From contig NZ_CP075583.1 in NCBI RefSeq assembly GCF_023509035.1, positions 4,960,001 to 5,024,000 of the forward strand: a stretch of DNA of 64,000 nt, read 5' to 3'. This DNA is from Janthinobacterium lividum. GTDB taxonomy: Bacteria > Pseudomonadota > Gammaproteobacteria > Burkholderiales > Burkholderiaceae_D. Below the pieces are notes generated by a model. The model saw only the letters and a list, made by a program, of their open reading frames with translations, ran no database searches and was not told where the DNA came from. Position numbers and translations under genes: made by a program. Within the stretch, counting starts at the first letter, position 1. Each line of letters begins with the position of its first letter. Below, piece by piece: positions 25,366 to 33,997 of this stretch.

Positions 25366-26637
25366 CTAGCGCAGGTTGCCCGTATGGCCGAGCGAATAAC
25401 GGCCCGGCTGCGGCCACACGGTCAAGCCGTGCGGTTCCTGGCCGACTTTCACCTTGGATACATCGCCGCTGTTCGTGTCGATGCGGTAGACCACGTCGTC
25501 GAAACGGCCTGACAACCACAGATACTTGCCGTCGGCGGACACATTGCCCATGTCGGGGCTGCCGCCGCCGGGAATCGGCCACTGCGACACCACTTTTTCG
25601 CTGGCGAAATCGATCACACTGACGCTGCCCTTGCCGTTGCGCTTGCCGTGAATGCGGTGCGTGCCGCGGTTGGCCACGTACAGTTTCTTGCCATCACGGC
25701 TGGGGTACAGCCCGTGCGCGCCCACGCCCGTCTGGATGAAACCGATTTCCTTCAGGGTGGCGCCGTCGACGATGTGCACGCCATCGGCGTCCATGTCGGC
25801 GATATAGAATTTCTTGCCGTCCGGCGAGATGCGTATGTCTTGCGGCATGCCCTTCTTGACGCTGCAGATTTCATTCGCCGGGCCGCCCACGGGACCGGAC
25901 TCGGCAAAGCGCTTGGCCGGCATCTGCAATTTCAGGTAGCCGTCGACCTTGCGGCCCACCAGGTCGATCTTGGCGATGGTGCCGTCGAATTCGCAGGTGA
26001 ACATGGCGTAGCGGCCATCATTGGAAAAATCGGCATGGTTGATGCCGCCGCACTGGGGCGTGTCGATCGAATATTGCACTACCATCGTCTTCGGGTCACG
26101 GAAATCGAGGCGATGGCGCGCTTCGGCCACGACGATGGCCGACTTGCCGTCCGGCGTGTAATACATATTGTAGGGATCATCGACGGGCACTTCCTTGCCC
26201 GGCTTGCCCGTCAGCGGGTCGATCGGCGTCAGGCTGCCCTTGTCCGTGCGCTCGGCATTGTTCGCCACCCACAGGGTGCGCAAGTCCCACGACGGCACCA
26301 CGTGCTGCGGGCCGCTGCCGACCTTGAACTTGTCGACCACTTTCAGGCTGTCCTGGTCGATCACATAGACATCGTTCGAGCGCAGATTGGGCACGTAGAC
26401 ACGGCGCAAGTGATCCTTGACGACGGGGCTCATATTGCTGCTGGCGATGCTGCCGTACACGTTTTTCGGGTCCACCAGCGGTGGCATGCCCGGCAGCGGG
26501 GAATAGGCGGCAGCCGGTGCGGCGGCGGCAGGGGCCGGCGAACTGGCGCCGATGACCTGGCTGGCCACGCCCAAGCCTGCCAGTGCGGCAGCCAGGGCGG
26601 ACAAGGTGACGATGGTGCGTCGTTGAGATTTTTTCAT
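25366..26637 (-). CDS. Exported YVTN/YncE-like beta-propeller protein
   Basis: The 423-residue protein starts with a signal peptide (KKSQRRTIVTLSALAAALAG) and a low-complexity Ala/Pro linker. A seven-bladed beta-propeller of the YncE/cytochrome d1-like class follows. Its repeats include RVYVPNLRSNDVYVIDQDSL, GKKFYIADMDADGVHIVDGA, GKKLYVANRGTHRIHGKRNG and DGKYLWLSGRFDDVVYRIDT. There is no heme-binding CxxCH, so it is a binding or scaffold propeller rather than a cytochrome. It follows the exported creatininase-like gene by 55 bp on the same strand, and the two are probably co-expressed. The role is unknown. Confidence 0.82.
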   Translation of the reverse strand: MKKSQRRTIVTLSALAAALAGLGVASQVIGASSPAPAAAAPAAAYSPLPGMPPLVDPKNVYGSIASSNMSPVVKDHLRRVYVPNLRSNDVYVIDQDSLKVVDKFKVGSGPQHVVPSWDLRTLWVANNAERTDKGSLTPIDPLTGKPGKEVPVDDPYNMYYTPDGKSAIVVAEARHRLDFRDPKTMVVQYSIDTPQCGGINHADFSNDGRYAMFTCEFDGTIAKIDLVGRKVDGYLKLQMPAKRFAESGPVGGPANEICSVKKGMPQDIRISPDGKKFYIADMDADGVHIVDGATLKEIGFIQTGVGAHGLYPSRDGKKLYVANRGTHRIHGKRNGKGSVSVIDFASEKVVSQWPIPGGGSPDMGNVSADGKYLWLSGRFDDVVYRIDTNSGDVSKVKVGQEPHGLTVWPQPGRYSLGHTGNLR

Positions 26638-26692
26638 GTGATTTCGCGTCGTTTCGTTACAAAAGCCGGAAGTTCAGCACTTCCAGCGGAAA

Positions 26693-27583
26693 TTATTGAT
26701 TACGTTGCAGCAGTTGCCGGATGGCGGCCACCGAGGTGTCCACCTGCAGCTTGATGCCGATCTGGCCCAGCTCAGCCGTGGCACGCGTGGCGTCGCCGCG
26801 CACGCCGTCCGCCACACCGGGCTTCGGTCCGCGGACCATGGCCTCGCTGCGCACCAGCGACGGGTCCGTCGCCAGCATCAGCGCCGCGTCCGCCAAGCCA
26901 GCGTGCAGGCCGATCTCGGCGCTGCTGTGGCCGCGCTTTTGCAGTTCGGCAATATAGGCCGATTGCGTGATGTCATAGTAGTCGAGCAAGGCGTAAGCAC
27001 GCGCATCTTTGGCGGAAGAAGCTTTTCCCCAGGCACGATTGAGCTTGTTGGCCACGTTCTGTTCGTTCTTCTGGTAGCCGCCATGGTCGCCGAGGAAGAT
27101 AATGTCGCGGAAACCATGCTGGCGCAGGCTGGCGGCCGCCCCTTCCAGCACGGCTTCGAAGGCGGCGGGCGGTATCGAAATCGTGCCAGCAAAGCGCATG
27201 TGGCCGGCCGGCGGAGAAATCGCGCCTTCCGGCACGTAGGAAACGACGGGCGCGACGATGGTGTTGCCCAGCTTTTGCGCGATCTGCTTCGCCAGCATGC
27301 CGGCACGCACATTGTGCTTGCCCAGCGCGATATATGGTCCGCTCTGCTCGACGCCGCCAATCGGCACCAGCACAGTGGTAGCGCCGTGATCGATACGGCT
27401 GCGCAGCTCCGTGCTGGTCAGCTCTTCCAGCATGACGCTGCTGCTGGCAGGCGCAGCAGCCATGACGGGCGTGATCAGCAGAAACGAAAACGTCAGGGCG
27501 AACAGGGAAACGAGGGGCTTGCGTGAAAGGCGGAGCGTGAAAGGCGCGCAAGGCGCCGTTCGCTGGGAGAACTGCAGAGTCAT
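26693..27583 (-). CDS. Exported creatininase-family amidohydrolase
   Basis: The 296-residue protein has a hydrophobic export segment (SLFALTFSFLLITPVMA) ending near residue 43, unusual for a family that is mostly cytoplasmic. The domain shows the metal motifs of creatininase: LVPIGGVEQSGPYIALGKHN, GFRDIIFLGDHGGYQKNEQN and SAEIGLHAGLADAALML. Related enzymes hydrolyse creatinine, formamides or mycofactocin intermediates. The start at 27583 includes the export signal. The propeller gene downstream suggests a periplasmic pair. The substrate is not predictable. Confidence 0.83.
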   Translation of the reverse strand: MTLQFSQRTAPCAPFTLRLSRKPLVSLFALTFSFLLITPVMAAAPASSSVMLEELTSTELRSRIDHGATTVLVPIGGVEQSGPYIALGKHNVRAGMLAKQIAQKLGNTIVAPVVSYVPEGAISPPAGHMRFAGTISIPPAAFEAVLEGAAASLRQHGFRDIIFLGDHGGYQKNEQNVANKLNRAWGKASSAKDARAYALLDYYDITQSAYIAELQKRGHSSAEIGLHAGLADAALMLATDPSLVRSEAMVRGPKPGVADGVRGDATRATAELGQIGIKLQVDTSVAAIRQLLQRNQ

Positions 27584-27736
27584 AAGCCAACATCTTTCCG
27601 AGGTCAAAGCGTGGCGCCATGCCCGGCCTTGCCAGGCAAGCTGGCTGCCACGCAAGAATTGTATTCCATCATGACGGGAACGGCACGCTAATTTGACGCG
27701 GCAGTTTGAAAGGAATTGACGAGGGGAAACTATCTA

Positions 27737-28204
27737 TCAGGCTGTTGTCGCGTTAGCCCTGTCCGCCTCGCCATCATGGAGCGTTTCCTTGCGTTTCTCG
27801 GCATAGGCCTTGAGCGAGCGCATCGTTCTGGGTAGCCCTTCCCGAACTTGCTTGGCAACGCCTGGCCCGAACAGAAAGGCAAGCGCTCCAGTGAACCACA
27901 CGCGGTGAACGACTTCCGATCCGCCATCTACCGCGGCAACCGTGTGCTCGAAGTGGATGCGAAACAGGGGGATGTAGCCCTCTACGGTGAACGAGCGGCC
28001 TGCAGTACGCTCCGTGACAAGCATCGGAATCCCCATCCCCTTGCTGGGCACTATCCTGCCCTTTGTTCCAACCGCGAATGCTCCATTGAGCCGGGCTTGC
28101 TTTGTATCCGGATCCCACAGGTGCCATCGGTCGACTTCGCTCCAAATTTGGTCGATGACAGTGGGCGGGACTGCAATGCGGATGCTTTCTTCGATCTGCG
28201 TCAA
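27737..28204 (-). CDS. SRPBCC-family polyketide cyclase/dehydrase-like protein
   Basis: The 155-residue protein is a START/SRPBCC fold: IEESIRIAVPPTVIDQIWSE, VDRWHLWDPDTKQARLNG, YIPLFRIHFEHTVAAVDGG, and a C-terminal helix (VAKQVREGLPRTMRSLKAYA). Such proteins bind hydrophobic ligands; activity is unassigned. It starts at a TTG with GGGAG 8 nt upstream. It marks the right border of the GC-rich block; sequence upstream of it becomes AT-richer. Confidence 0.78.
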   Translation of the reverse strand: MTQIEESIRIAVPPTVIDQIWSEVDRWHLWDPDTKQARLNGAFAVGTKGRIVPSKGMGIPMLVTERTAGRSFTVEGYIPLFRIHFEHTVAAVDGGSEVVHRVWFTGALAFLFGPGVAKQVREGLPRTMRSLKAYAEKRKETLHDGEADRANATTA

Positions 28205-28219
28205 TTGGGTATCTCCCTA

Positions 28220-28528
28220 TCATTTTGATGAAGTTAAAGTAATTGAGCCTTCTATCCGGCGCCGTGCAGCATCTGGATATTGGTCAGCGGCATGGCATTC
28301 ATCATGCAGTATCTCCATGATCATTACGCCAGGCAAAAGATACTCCGCTAGCCGAAACAAATACCGCGGCTTTTCCTTTGCATCGACAAAAATAGACTTG
28401 CCGGGATTGGAGGATACACTGTAGTTTGTCGGCGATATCAATATAATTGAATTCTGGCGATATTTGTCGCAGACAAAGTCAGGCCGTGATGACCGTGAGA
28501 ATATTGCATTTAGAGAAACTATGAACAC
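28220..28528 (-). CDS. Uncertain small ORF upstream of the SRPBCC gene
   Basis: An open frame of up to 102 codons ends 15 nt before the SRPBCC start. That is a good operon spacing. The C-terminal half looks protein-like (RYLFRLAEYLLPGVMIMEIL, then HDECHAADQYPDAARRR). The only upstream start is a GTG that overlaps the divergent gene starting at 28521, so either the start is internal or the ORF is not real. I recognise no family. The stretch 28205-28520 otherwise holds only the AT-rich leader for the gene at 28521. Confidence 0.25.
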   Translation of the reverse strand: MFIVSLNAIFSRSSRPDFVCDKYRQNSIILISPTNYSVSSNPGKSIFVDAKEKPRYLFRLAEYLLPGVMIMEILHDECHAADQYPDAARRRIEGSITLTSSK

Positions 28529-28937
28529 AACACATTGGCGGGTTCAGGAGCTGAAGCATCACGCAGCGGATATCGTTTGGCTTGATGCCGAGAGTGCTCG
28601 CCGTGCGTATGATTTAGTGGGCCTACATGACTCGAAGACGCATCTCGGCCTGGACATTAACACCGTTGGCTCAATCGAGCGGCTCGAATTCGGCAATGAT
28701 GCTGCCATCGCGACCAAGTGGTTACGTGCGCGTGTGCCGGAAATTCAGCAGGTCGTAGTGGTGTTTGGAGAAAACGAGTGTTTCTTATGCAGCAGCGTGT
28801 TCCTGTTCGACAACTGGTCGGATATTTTTGTCCCTTCGCGTGACGACGCGATGGTCTATTCGAACGACACGCCGCTTATCCTGTTTTATTGCCATGAGAA
28901 TGAATTCGAGGTGGGGCAGCGCATTGTCTCTGATTAA
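28521..28937 (+). CDS. Hypothetical protein, 138 aa (immunity-protein-like in style)
   Basis: Not recognised. The product is small, acidic and soluble (MNTTHWRVQELKHHAADIVW, LDINTVGSIERLEFGNDAAI, CSSVFLFDNWSDIFVPSRDD, LILFYCHENEFEVG). No signal, membrane segment or catalytic motif is seen. The DNA is more AT-rich than the flanks. Small acidic unrelated genes in a row, next to mobile-element debris, resemble stores of immunity genes for polymorphic or contact-dependent toxins. That is inference from style and context only. AGAGA precedes the ATG; the open frame extends to 28464 but without a better start. Confidence 0.6.
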   Translation: MNTTHWRVQELKHHAADIVWLDAESARRAYDLVGLHDSKTHLGLDINTVGSIERLEFGNDAAIATKWLRARVPEIQQVVVVFGENECFLCSSVFLFDNWSDIFVPSRDDAMVYSNDTPLILFYCHENEFEVGQRIVSD

Positions 28938-28960
28938 AGGTCGCGTTCGGCTAAAAGCGG

Positions 28961-29416
28961 ATGGATTGCAGGAACGCAGATATTATCTCAACTGTAGTGG
29001 GGGCGAGAATTCAAAGCTATCTATTTGCATCATCAAACGAAGCAAGTGCAACCGCGTCTTTGTCGATTGAAGCCTTGATGGCGGCGGCCTGTGACGAGCT
29101 TTTCTCGGTTACACTCGCTAGTGACGACGAATTGGAGTTGCTGATGGGTTTGCTTGGCATTGAACCACTGCGCTCCATATCGTTGCGGTTTAACACTGAG
29201 TTCCTTACGCTCTTCGATTATTCCGAAAAATTTTTACCGCAACTGACTCAGGAAGACTTTGACGTATTTTATGAGAAATGGCTACGATTGACTCACCGGA
29301 ATTCAAGTATGGATGAGTATGGACAGCTATTATTTCTTCAAGGACGGGCCGCTAGTTGGAACAAGATGGCCAGCAGATTCATACTCCGCGTAGCCCCAAC
29401 GGCATCACCAGAGTGA
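28961..29416 (+). CDS. Hypothetical protein, 151 aa
   Basis: Not recognised. The sequence has a mostly helical, acidic body (CDELFSVTLASDDELELLMG, FLPQLTQEDFDVFYEKWLRL) and no motif I can name. It starts 23 nt after the preceding gene on the same strand, so the two are probably co-transcribed. The ribosome-binding site before ATG 28961 is weak. Codon use and AT content match its island neighbours rather than the core genes around it. Confidence 0.55.
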   Translation: MDCRNADIISTVVGARIQSYLFASSNEASATASLSIEALMAAACDELFSVTLASDDELELLMGLLGIEPLRSISLRFNTEFLTLFDYSEKFLPQLTQEDFDVFYEKWLRLTHRNSSMDEYGQLLFLQGRAASWNKMASRFILRVAPTASPE

Positions 29417-29524
29417 CTCCAGCCGACCACAACCGGACGATCAAGCGTACCCCGTGTGCTGGATCGGCAGCCATGGAGCGGCCCATCGGTCCTGAATATT
29501 TTTTCTCAACTTACAGCCAGCACC

Positions 29525-30079
29525 ATGACGATTTCCGAATTTCTCACCGCCGTTCGCAGGCCATACATCGACACCTTCGCACGGGTCGCCACTCAGCTTG
29601 TATCGCATGTGGAGCCGGCATACCGGCAAAGCGATGGATCGCTGGCCGTCGAAGGCTCACTCGACCTTCCTTGCAGAGCCGACGTCATCCCGATGGAAGG
29701 GAACACTGCGGGCCAAACGATTCAAGTCGACTCTGAGACCCAGTTGGAGTTTGAGGTAGTCACTTTTGCATCGGGTGCAGGTACAGTGGTTCTTTCACCG
29801 TTCGTTTGGGATTGGATGCCACTCGAAGTGCTTGGTCTGAGCCAAGAGGCCGCGTCAAACGTCTTTCAGTCCTGGTTCCTGAAGTGGTTCGACACCGACG
29901 ACGAAAATGCACCTACAGAAGAAGGCCTTTTCGGCGTCGTACACTTCATGTCTGAGCTGAAACCCACAGAGGAGGGTTGGAGAGTTACGGTGGATCTTGG
30001 CTCGTCGCCGGTGAGCGCAGTTGAAGACCTCCTGTTCCGCATATTGGATGCCGGTGCATCTCAAGTTCGTGTCGGCTGA
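29525..30079 (+). CDS. Hypothetical protein, 184 aa
   Basis: Not recognised. A soluble acidic protein that begins MTISEFLTAVRRPYIDTFAR and contains DLPCRADVIPMEGNTAGQTI, VLSPFVWDWMPLEVLGLSQE and WFDTDDENAPTEEGLFGVVH. Strand-rich in the middle, acidic near 120-135. No signal peptide or catalytic motif is visible. The ATG at 29525 is favoured because the frame upstream to 29456 lacks a credible start. It is separated by 108 bp from the previous gene. As with its neighbours, an orphan immunity role is conceivable but not shown. Confidence 0.6.
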   Translation: MTISEFLTAVRRPYIDTFARVATQLVSHVEPAYRQSDGSLAVEGSLDLPCRADVIPMEGNTAGQTIQVDSETQLEFEVVTFASGAGTVVLSPFVWDWMPLEVLGLSQEAASNVFQSWFLKWFDTDDENAPTEEGLFGVVHFMSELKPTEEGWRVTVDLGSSPVSAVEDLLFRILDAGASQVRVG

Positions 30080-30286
30080 CCCCGTAGTCAATCGAATGTC
30101 TCGGCAAACCGCAAGCCCGTCCCTTTTGTCGAGTGTTTTTCGCATAAGTGTCGCGACAGGGTGCAGCGCCTCGACCAGCGAATGCCCGCTTTGCGACGAC
30201 AGAACAGATTAACCGTTCGTCGGCTTTGGGGCGTAACCTGTCGACAGCGGCAAGCGGCCACGAGCAGACGTACAGAAAGTGAATCT

Positions 30287-30514
30287 ATGGAAATAACTGA
30301 AATCGATGTGCTACGAGCGTTAGAGTCTAACGGCTCCGTGTGGACTGAGTATTTCGTGCTGAACTCGCTAGTGATAGCGCGAAGAAACGCAAAAGGAACG
30401 CTGATGGCAAAGCTCATCGAAGACAACAAACTTTTCGACGCTACAAAAGCTTTTCTCTTCTCACGTGGGCACGCGATCGCAAAGGCTGAAGACTTGCCGC
30501 CAGCTCAGGAATAG
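30287..30514 (+). CDS. Small hypothetical protein, 75 aa
   Basis: Not recognised. The product is short and helical (MEITEIDVLRALESNGSVWT, then LVIARRNAKGTLMAKLIEDN) and ends in LPPAQE. The 207-bp gap before it contains nothing I can identify. The pattern of N-terminal helix, KGTLMAKLI and FSRGHAIA is protein-like, but the gene is short and the ribosome-binding site is weak, so it is only moderately supported. Confidence 0.45.
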   Translation: MEITEIDVLRALESNGSVWTEYFVLNSLVIARRNAKGTLMAKLIEDNKLFDATKAFLFSRGHAIAKAEDLPPAQE

Positions 30515-30599
30515 TTGCGATAGTCTGGACTTTGTTCGGCCAGAAGCGGTCATTGCCAGAATTTGATTGATTATTATTTTTATGCCTTTCTACATTTAA

Positions 30600-30899
30600 A
30601 TGTTTGGAATATTCAAAAAGCGGCAAGTGCCGCCGTCCCCGCCTACGCACGACACTGAAGACCGTCTCTGCTTGGTTTTCATCCCTGCGCTTGTGACCGT
30701 TCTTCTCCACGCTGAAAAAACGTTGGGCAGGCCATTGACAGAGCCTGAAGTCATCGCCATCCGTGACAAAGCGGTTTGCATGGCGATGCCGGCTTCACAA
30801 GCTGAAATGATGGAGGCGAAACGCGGCTACCCGGACATTGTCGCAGAGGCTATCTGGCCTGAGTGGCAATCGGCGCGCCTGCAACTCGGTCAATCGTGA
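30600..30899 (+). CDS. Small hypothetical protein, 99 aa
   Basis: Not recognised. It starts MFGIFKKRQVPPSPPTHDTE, then has a helical segment (LCLVFIPALVTVLLHAEKTL) and EVIAIRDKAVCMAMPASQAE. The helix is not hydrophobic enough throughout to call a membrane anchor. It lies 85 bp after the 75-codon gene. The AT-rich leader (TTATTATTTTTATGCC) could hold a promoter. Last credible gene on the plus strand of the island. Confidence 0.5.
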   Translation: MFGIFKKRQVPPSPPTHDTEDRLCLVFIPALVTVLLHAEKTLGRPLTEPEVIAIRDKAVCMAMPASQAEMMEAKRGYPDIVAEAIWPEWQSARLQLGQS

Positions 30900-31372
30900 A
30901 TATTGAGGCTCATTACTCAGTAATCGCCCAGCGATTGAATCCGCAGGCGGAAGCGAACGGAGCCGATTAGCGCTCTGAATCGCCTACAGTAGCTTAGATT
31001 CTCCTGATCCATCGTTCTTGAATGATAAAAAACCGATGGATCGTGTTATGGGCCTGCGTGTCCTGCCAGGCGCTGGGGGTGCGATCTCGTAGCAGCCTGG
31101 CCCAACGACGAGATCGGGGCCGAACTGCCTATCCGCCTGCCCTGCATAGTCTTTCGCCGCGCGCAAGCAACAGCTGGCCTTCCCTCGCCATAACAGACGG
31201 CGAGGATGGCATAGCCGACCGAGTCAGCAGCAAGGCGCCTGCTTCTGCGCGCTATAAGTTACCGACGATTGGTGCATGATTACGAGCAGCGCATGGACGT
31301 ATCAGAAAACATGATTGACTTGGCAATGGGTTCGCTGCTACTGCATCGCCTACATTTCCGCCAAGTTATAAA
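30900..31372. other. Gap without a supported gene inside the island
   Basis: No credible coding sequence is seen. An 85-codon open frame at 31022-31279 starts plausibly (MIKNRWIVLWACVSC) but becomes Arg/Ser-rich and repetitive in composition like a non-coding frame. It may be debris of a rearranged gene. No tRNA or clear repeat is present. Confidence 0.5.
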
Positions 31373-31387
31373 CGGTCTCTAAGACCG
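31373..31387 (-). terminator. Hairpin after the 31394-31696 gene
   Basis: CGGTCT and AGACCG pair around a 3-nt loop, just past the stop of the minus-strand gene. On that strand the stem is followed by TTTATAAC. Modest support. Confidence 0.35.
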
Positions 31388-31393
31388 CGATTT

Positions 31394-31696
31394 TCAGCGC
31401 GGGAATTTATACCGTACCAGCAGCGTAGGTCCCTTGCCGCTGGGTGGCGTCAGCAGTATCTCGTCACCCGGCTGCATCTCTTCATACATCACCGTGCAAC
31501 AGGTCGGCATCGAATGGCCGCGCGCCGGATACACGCCAACGTCGGTGTGCAGGGTCGCAGCGCGCACGTCCACGCTGGTCTCGCCGGCCTTTCCTGCTTC
31601 TTGCAGCAGTTTGCGCAGTGCGGTGACGAAGTCCCCTTTGCTGAGCCTGACAGGGGCTTGGTTTGCTTTCGGGCGAGCGGTTGCGTCGTTTTTCAT
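31394..31696 (-). CDS. Hypothetical protein, about 100 aa
   Basis: Not securely recognised. From the ATG at 31696 the product begins MKNDATARPKANQAPVRLSK and continues GDFVTALRKLLQEAGKAGET. It ends with a strand-rich part, GVYPARGHSMPTCCTVMYEE then GDEILLTPPSGKGPTLLVRY. The C-terminal half looks like a small beta-barrel. Alternative ATGs lie at 31720 and 31774 in the same frame; none has a strong ribosome-binding site. It stands between the island genes and the IS66 remnant. Base composition is closer to the core genome than that of the genes to its left. Confidence 0.55.
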   Translation of the reverse strand: MKNDATARPKANQAPVRLSKGDFVTALRKLLQEAGKAGETSVDVRAATLHTDVGVYPARGHSMPTCCTVMYEEMQPGDEILLTPPSGKGPTLLVRYKFPR

Positions 31697-31781
31697 GGCA
31701 GTTTCTTTCAGTGTATACATTCCCGCCACTATATCATTCGCCCCTAGCGGCATCTCCTGTATGAGCTCTCCCATGGTCTAA

Positions 31782-31945
31782 GTAAGCGTAAAGTCAGCGC
31801 CGCCTTGAGCCTGGCGTTGATTTGGTAGATGATGGCATCACACCGCTGGGTAGCGGCATGTTTTTTTAAGCTGAGGGGAGCTGCGCGGCGCAGTTCCAGG
31901 GCAGGAAGTCGTCGACCCGGTTGAGCGGATGATCGGCGATATTGC
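31782..31945 (-). mobile_element. IS66-family remnant: right end and C-terminal tip of TnpC
   Basis: On the minus strand the residues ADHPLNRVDDFLPWNCAAQL (about 31880-31940) match the C-terminal end of IS66 transposase TnpC (typically ADHPINRIDELLPWN). Downstream, GTAAGCGTAAAGTCAGCGCC at 31782 matches an IS66 terminal inverted repeat. The rest of the element, including tnpA, tnpB and the left end, is absent. The remainder of the gap up to 32194 shows no other recognisable gene. The remnant marks a past insertion at the right edge of the AT-rich island. Confidence 0.65.
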
Positions 31946-32194
31946 TTGCGGCACCCCACCCTACCATTAGATCCAGGGCGAGCAACATGGCAGTCTGCTG
32001 CTCCGCCCCCGGCTGCTCCTCCCTGCTTTTGTCGGCACGGACCCCGCTGTTTTTGTTGTCAATGCTAGCGCCGCGTAGAGATTTTTCTGAAAACAAACAG
32101 CCTAGACCAAGCTTTCCACCGTTCGTCGCAAATCCAGGGAGCCTCGGGCAACGCTCGATAAGATTAGCCCATCCAATTAATGAAAGGGAAGGTT

Positions 32195-33793
32195 ATGCGC
32201 ATTCGTCTATGGCTATCGCCAGTCCATGCTTCAAGCCGCGCGCTACGCCTGGGAGCCTTACTGGGGGTAGCGGCATGTAGCGGCTCCGCCCACGCGGGCG
32301 AGTCCGATATAGCCGGGCGTATCGCCGGCGGGCTGCGGCCGCGGGTGGACATCGCAGGCGAGCCGGCGCAGACCTTCGATATCCAGCAGCGCCTGCGCCG
32401 CTACAAGGTCTCCAGCGTCAGCGTGGCGGTCATCCGCGACGGCAAGATCGCTTGGGCCGGCGTCTACCGGCAACCGTCCGCACCTGCGGCCGACACCGAC
32501 ACGCTGTATCAGGCCGCGTCCATCAGCAAGGGCGTGACCGGCGTGCTGGCGCAGCGGCTAGCGGGCAGCAACAAGCTCCAGCTCGATGGTCCGGTGGACG
32601 CCTGCCTGCGGCCGTGGCCCCTGCCCGCCGGACAGCAAAGCCCCGAGCATCCGGTGACCTTGCGCAATTTGCTCAACCACACCGCAGGGGCGACCGTGTC
32701 CGGCTTCCCCGGCTATCCACCGTCGCAGGCGATCGCTACGGACCTTCAGGTATTCAAGGGCGAGCCGCCATCGCTCACGCCGGCGGTCGTCATCCAGACC
32801 ATCCCGGGCGCCGCCTATGCGTATTCCGGCGGCGGCTACACCATCGCCCAAGTCGCCATGCAGCAATGTCTGCGCACGCCTTTTGCGGAGTTGATGCGCC
32901 AGCAAGTACTCCAGCCGCTGCGGATGCTGCGCAGCACATTCGCGCAGCCATTACCGGCGGCAGAACACAACCGCGCGCGCGGCCATTACGCCGATGGCAG
33001 CGAAGTCGAAGGCGGGGCCTTCGTCTATCCCGAACTGGCGGCCGCCGGCCTGTGGACTACGGCCAGCGACCTGGCGCGCTTCGCCATCGGTGTCCAGCAG
33101 TCGTGGAAAATCGGCACGGACTTTCTGAGCCCCACCAAGGCGCGCGACCTGCTGACTCCGGCGCTGAACAATTATGCGCAGGGCTTCTTCGTGGTCGGCG
33201 ATGGCGAGCACAAACGCTTCATGCATTCCGGCGGTAACACCGGCTTCAAGAGCACCTACGCGATGTATCTCGACAGCGGCAACGGCGTAGTAGTAATGAC
33301 CGACGGCGACAACGGTAGCTATCTTGGCGGCGAGATCGTCAAGGCGGTGGCGTCCGCCTACGACTGGCCGGACTTCAAACCTCGCCTGGCCCAGACGGCG
33401 GCGCTGGACCTGGCGACGGCCACACGCCACGTCGGCATCTACCAGCTCGACAATTTCGAGGGCCGTTTCGCCAACCGCTACGAACTGCGCTTCGACGGCA
33501 AGGACTGGACGATGGTGATGCCGGACATCGGCGCCACCCGGCTGGTGCCGACCGGCAAAACCAGCCTGGTGTCCCCCGAGACCGGCGATATCATCGAACT
33601 GACGCAGGATGGCGCCCAAGACCTGCTATTGATCGGGGGCGCAAGGCCCACCGCAGCCCGGACAGCTGAATCGTCGTCTTTTAACGAAGTATCGTGTCGA
33701 AGTGCGTCAAGCTTTCTTGCGCCGAGAAACCGATTGGACATAGTCTTCATGAGTAATTTACGCGTGCATAGCGTCTTTCGTAACGTTATATGA
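32195..33793 (+). CDS. Serine hydrolase, class C beta-lactamase/esterase family
   Basis: The 532-residue exported protein has a signal sequence (ALRLGALLGVAACSGSAHAG). Its penicillin-binding-protein-like domain carries the nucleophile S109 with K112 (AASISKGVTG), a YSGGGY tyrosine motif at 210-215 and a KTG-box equivalent HSGGNTG. A small C-terminal lipocalin-like domain follows (HVGIYQLDNFEGRFANRYEL). This is the Beta-lactamase (PF00144) group, usually esterases or D-amino-acid peptidases rather than resistance enzymes. The final 45 residues after LLLIGGARP lack family character and may be read-through into spacer. The start follows AAGGGAAGG. Confidence 0.85.
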   Translation: MRIRLWLSPVHASSRALRLGALLGVAACSGSAHAGESDIAGRIAGGLRPRVDIAGEPAQTFDIQQRLRRYKVSSVSVAVIRDGKIAWAGVYRQPSAPAADTDTLYQAASISKGVTGVLAQRLAGSNKLQLDGPVDACLRPWPLPAGQQSPEHPVTLRNLLNHTAGATVSGFPGYPPSQAIATDLQVFKGEPPSLTPAVVIQTIPGAAYAYSGGGYTIAQVAMQQCLRTPFAELMRQQVLQPLRMLRSTFAQPLPAAEHNRARGHYADGSEVEGGAFVYPELAAAGLWTTASDLARFAIGVQQSWKIGTDFLSPTKARDLLTPALNNYAQGFFVVGDGEHKRFMHSGGNTGFKSTYAMYLDSGNGVVVMTDGDNGSYLGGEIVKAVASAYDWPDFKPRLAQTAALDLATATRHVGIYQLDNFEGRFANRYELRFDGKDWTMVMPDIGATRLVPTGKTSLVSPETGDIIELTQDGAQDLLLIGGARPTAARTAESSSFNEVSCRSASSFLAPRNRLDIVFMSNLRVHSVFRNVI

Positions 33794-33997
33794 ATGTCTG
33801 CTGCTGGCTGCAAAAGCGGACTCACACGTCCAAAAGCTAGACAGCCCCCCTGACTAGCGAGGAGCCGGCTGTTACCCCTCCTTCCGCCTTGCCAGCCCGG
33901 GCAACGTCACGTCCCGCTTACAGCTGCCGAACATCAACGCTCCCAAAGGGTACAGCGCCACCACCAAAACCCCGGCGTACCGGAGCCGTCACAAAGT

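Noticed and set aside
31022..31279. An 85-codon plus-strand frame in the island
   Set aside because: It has a plausible start but turns Arg/Ser-rich with no family match; kept only as an unexplained gap.
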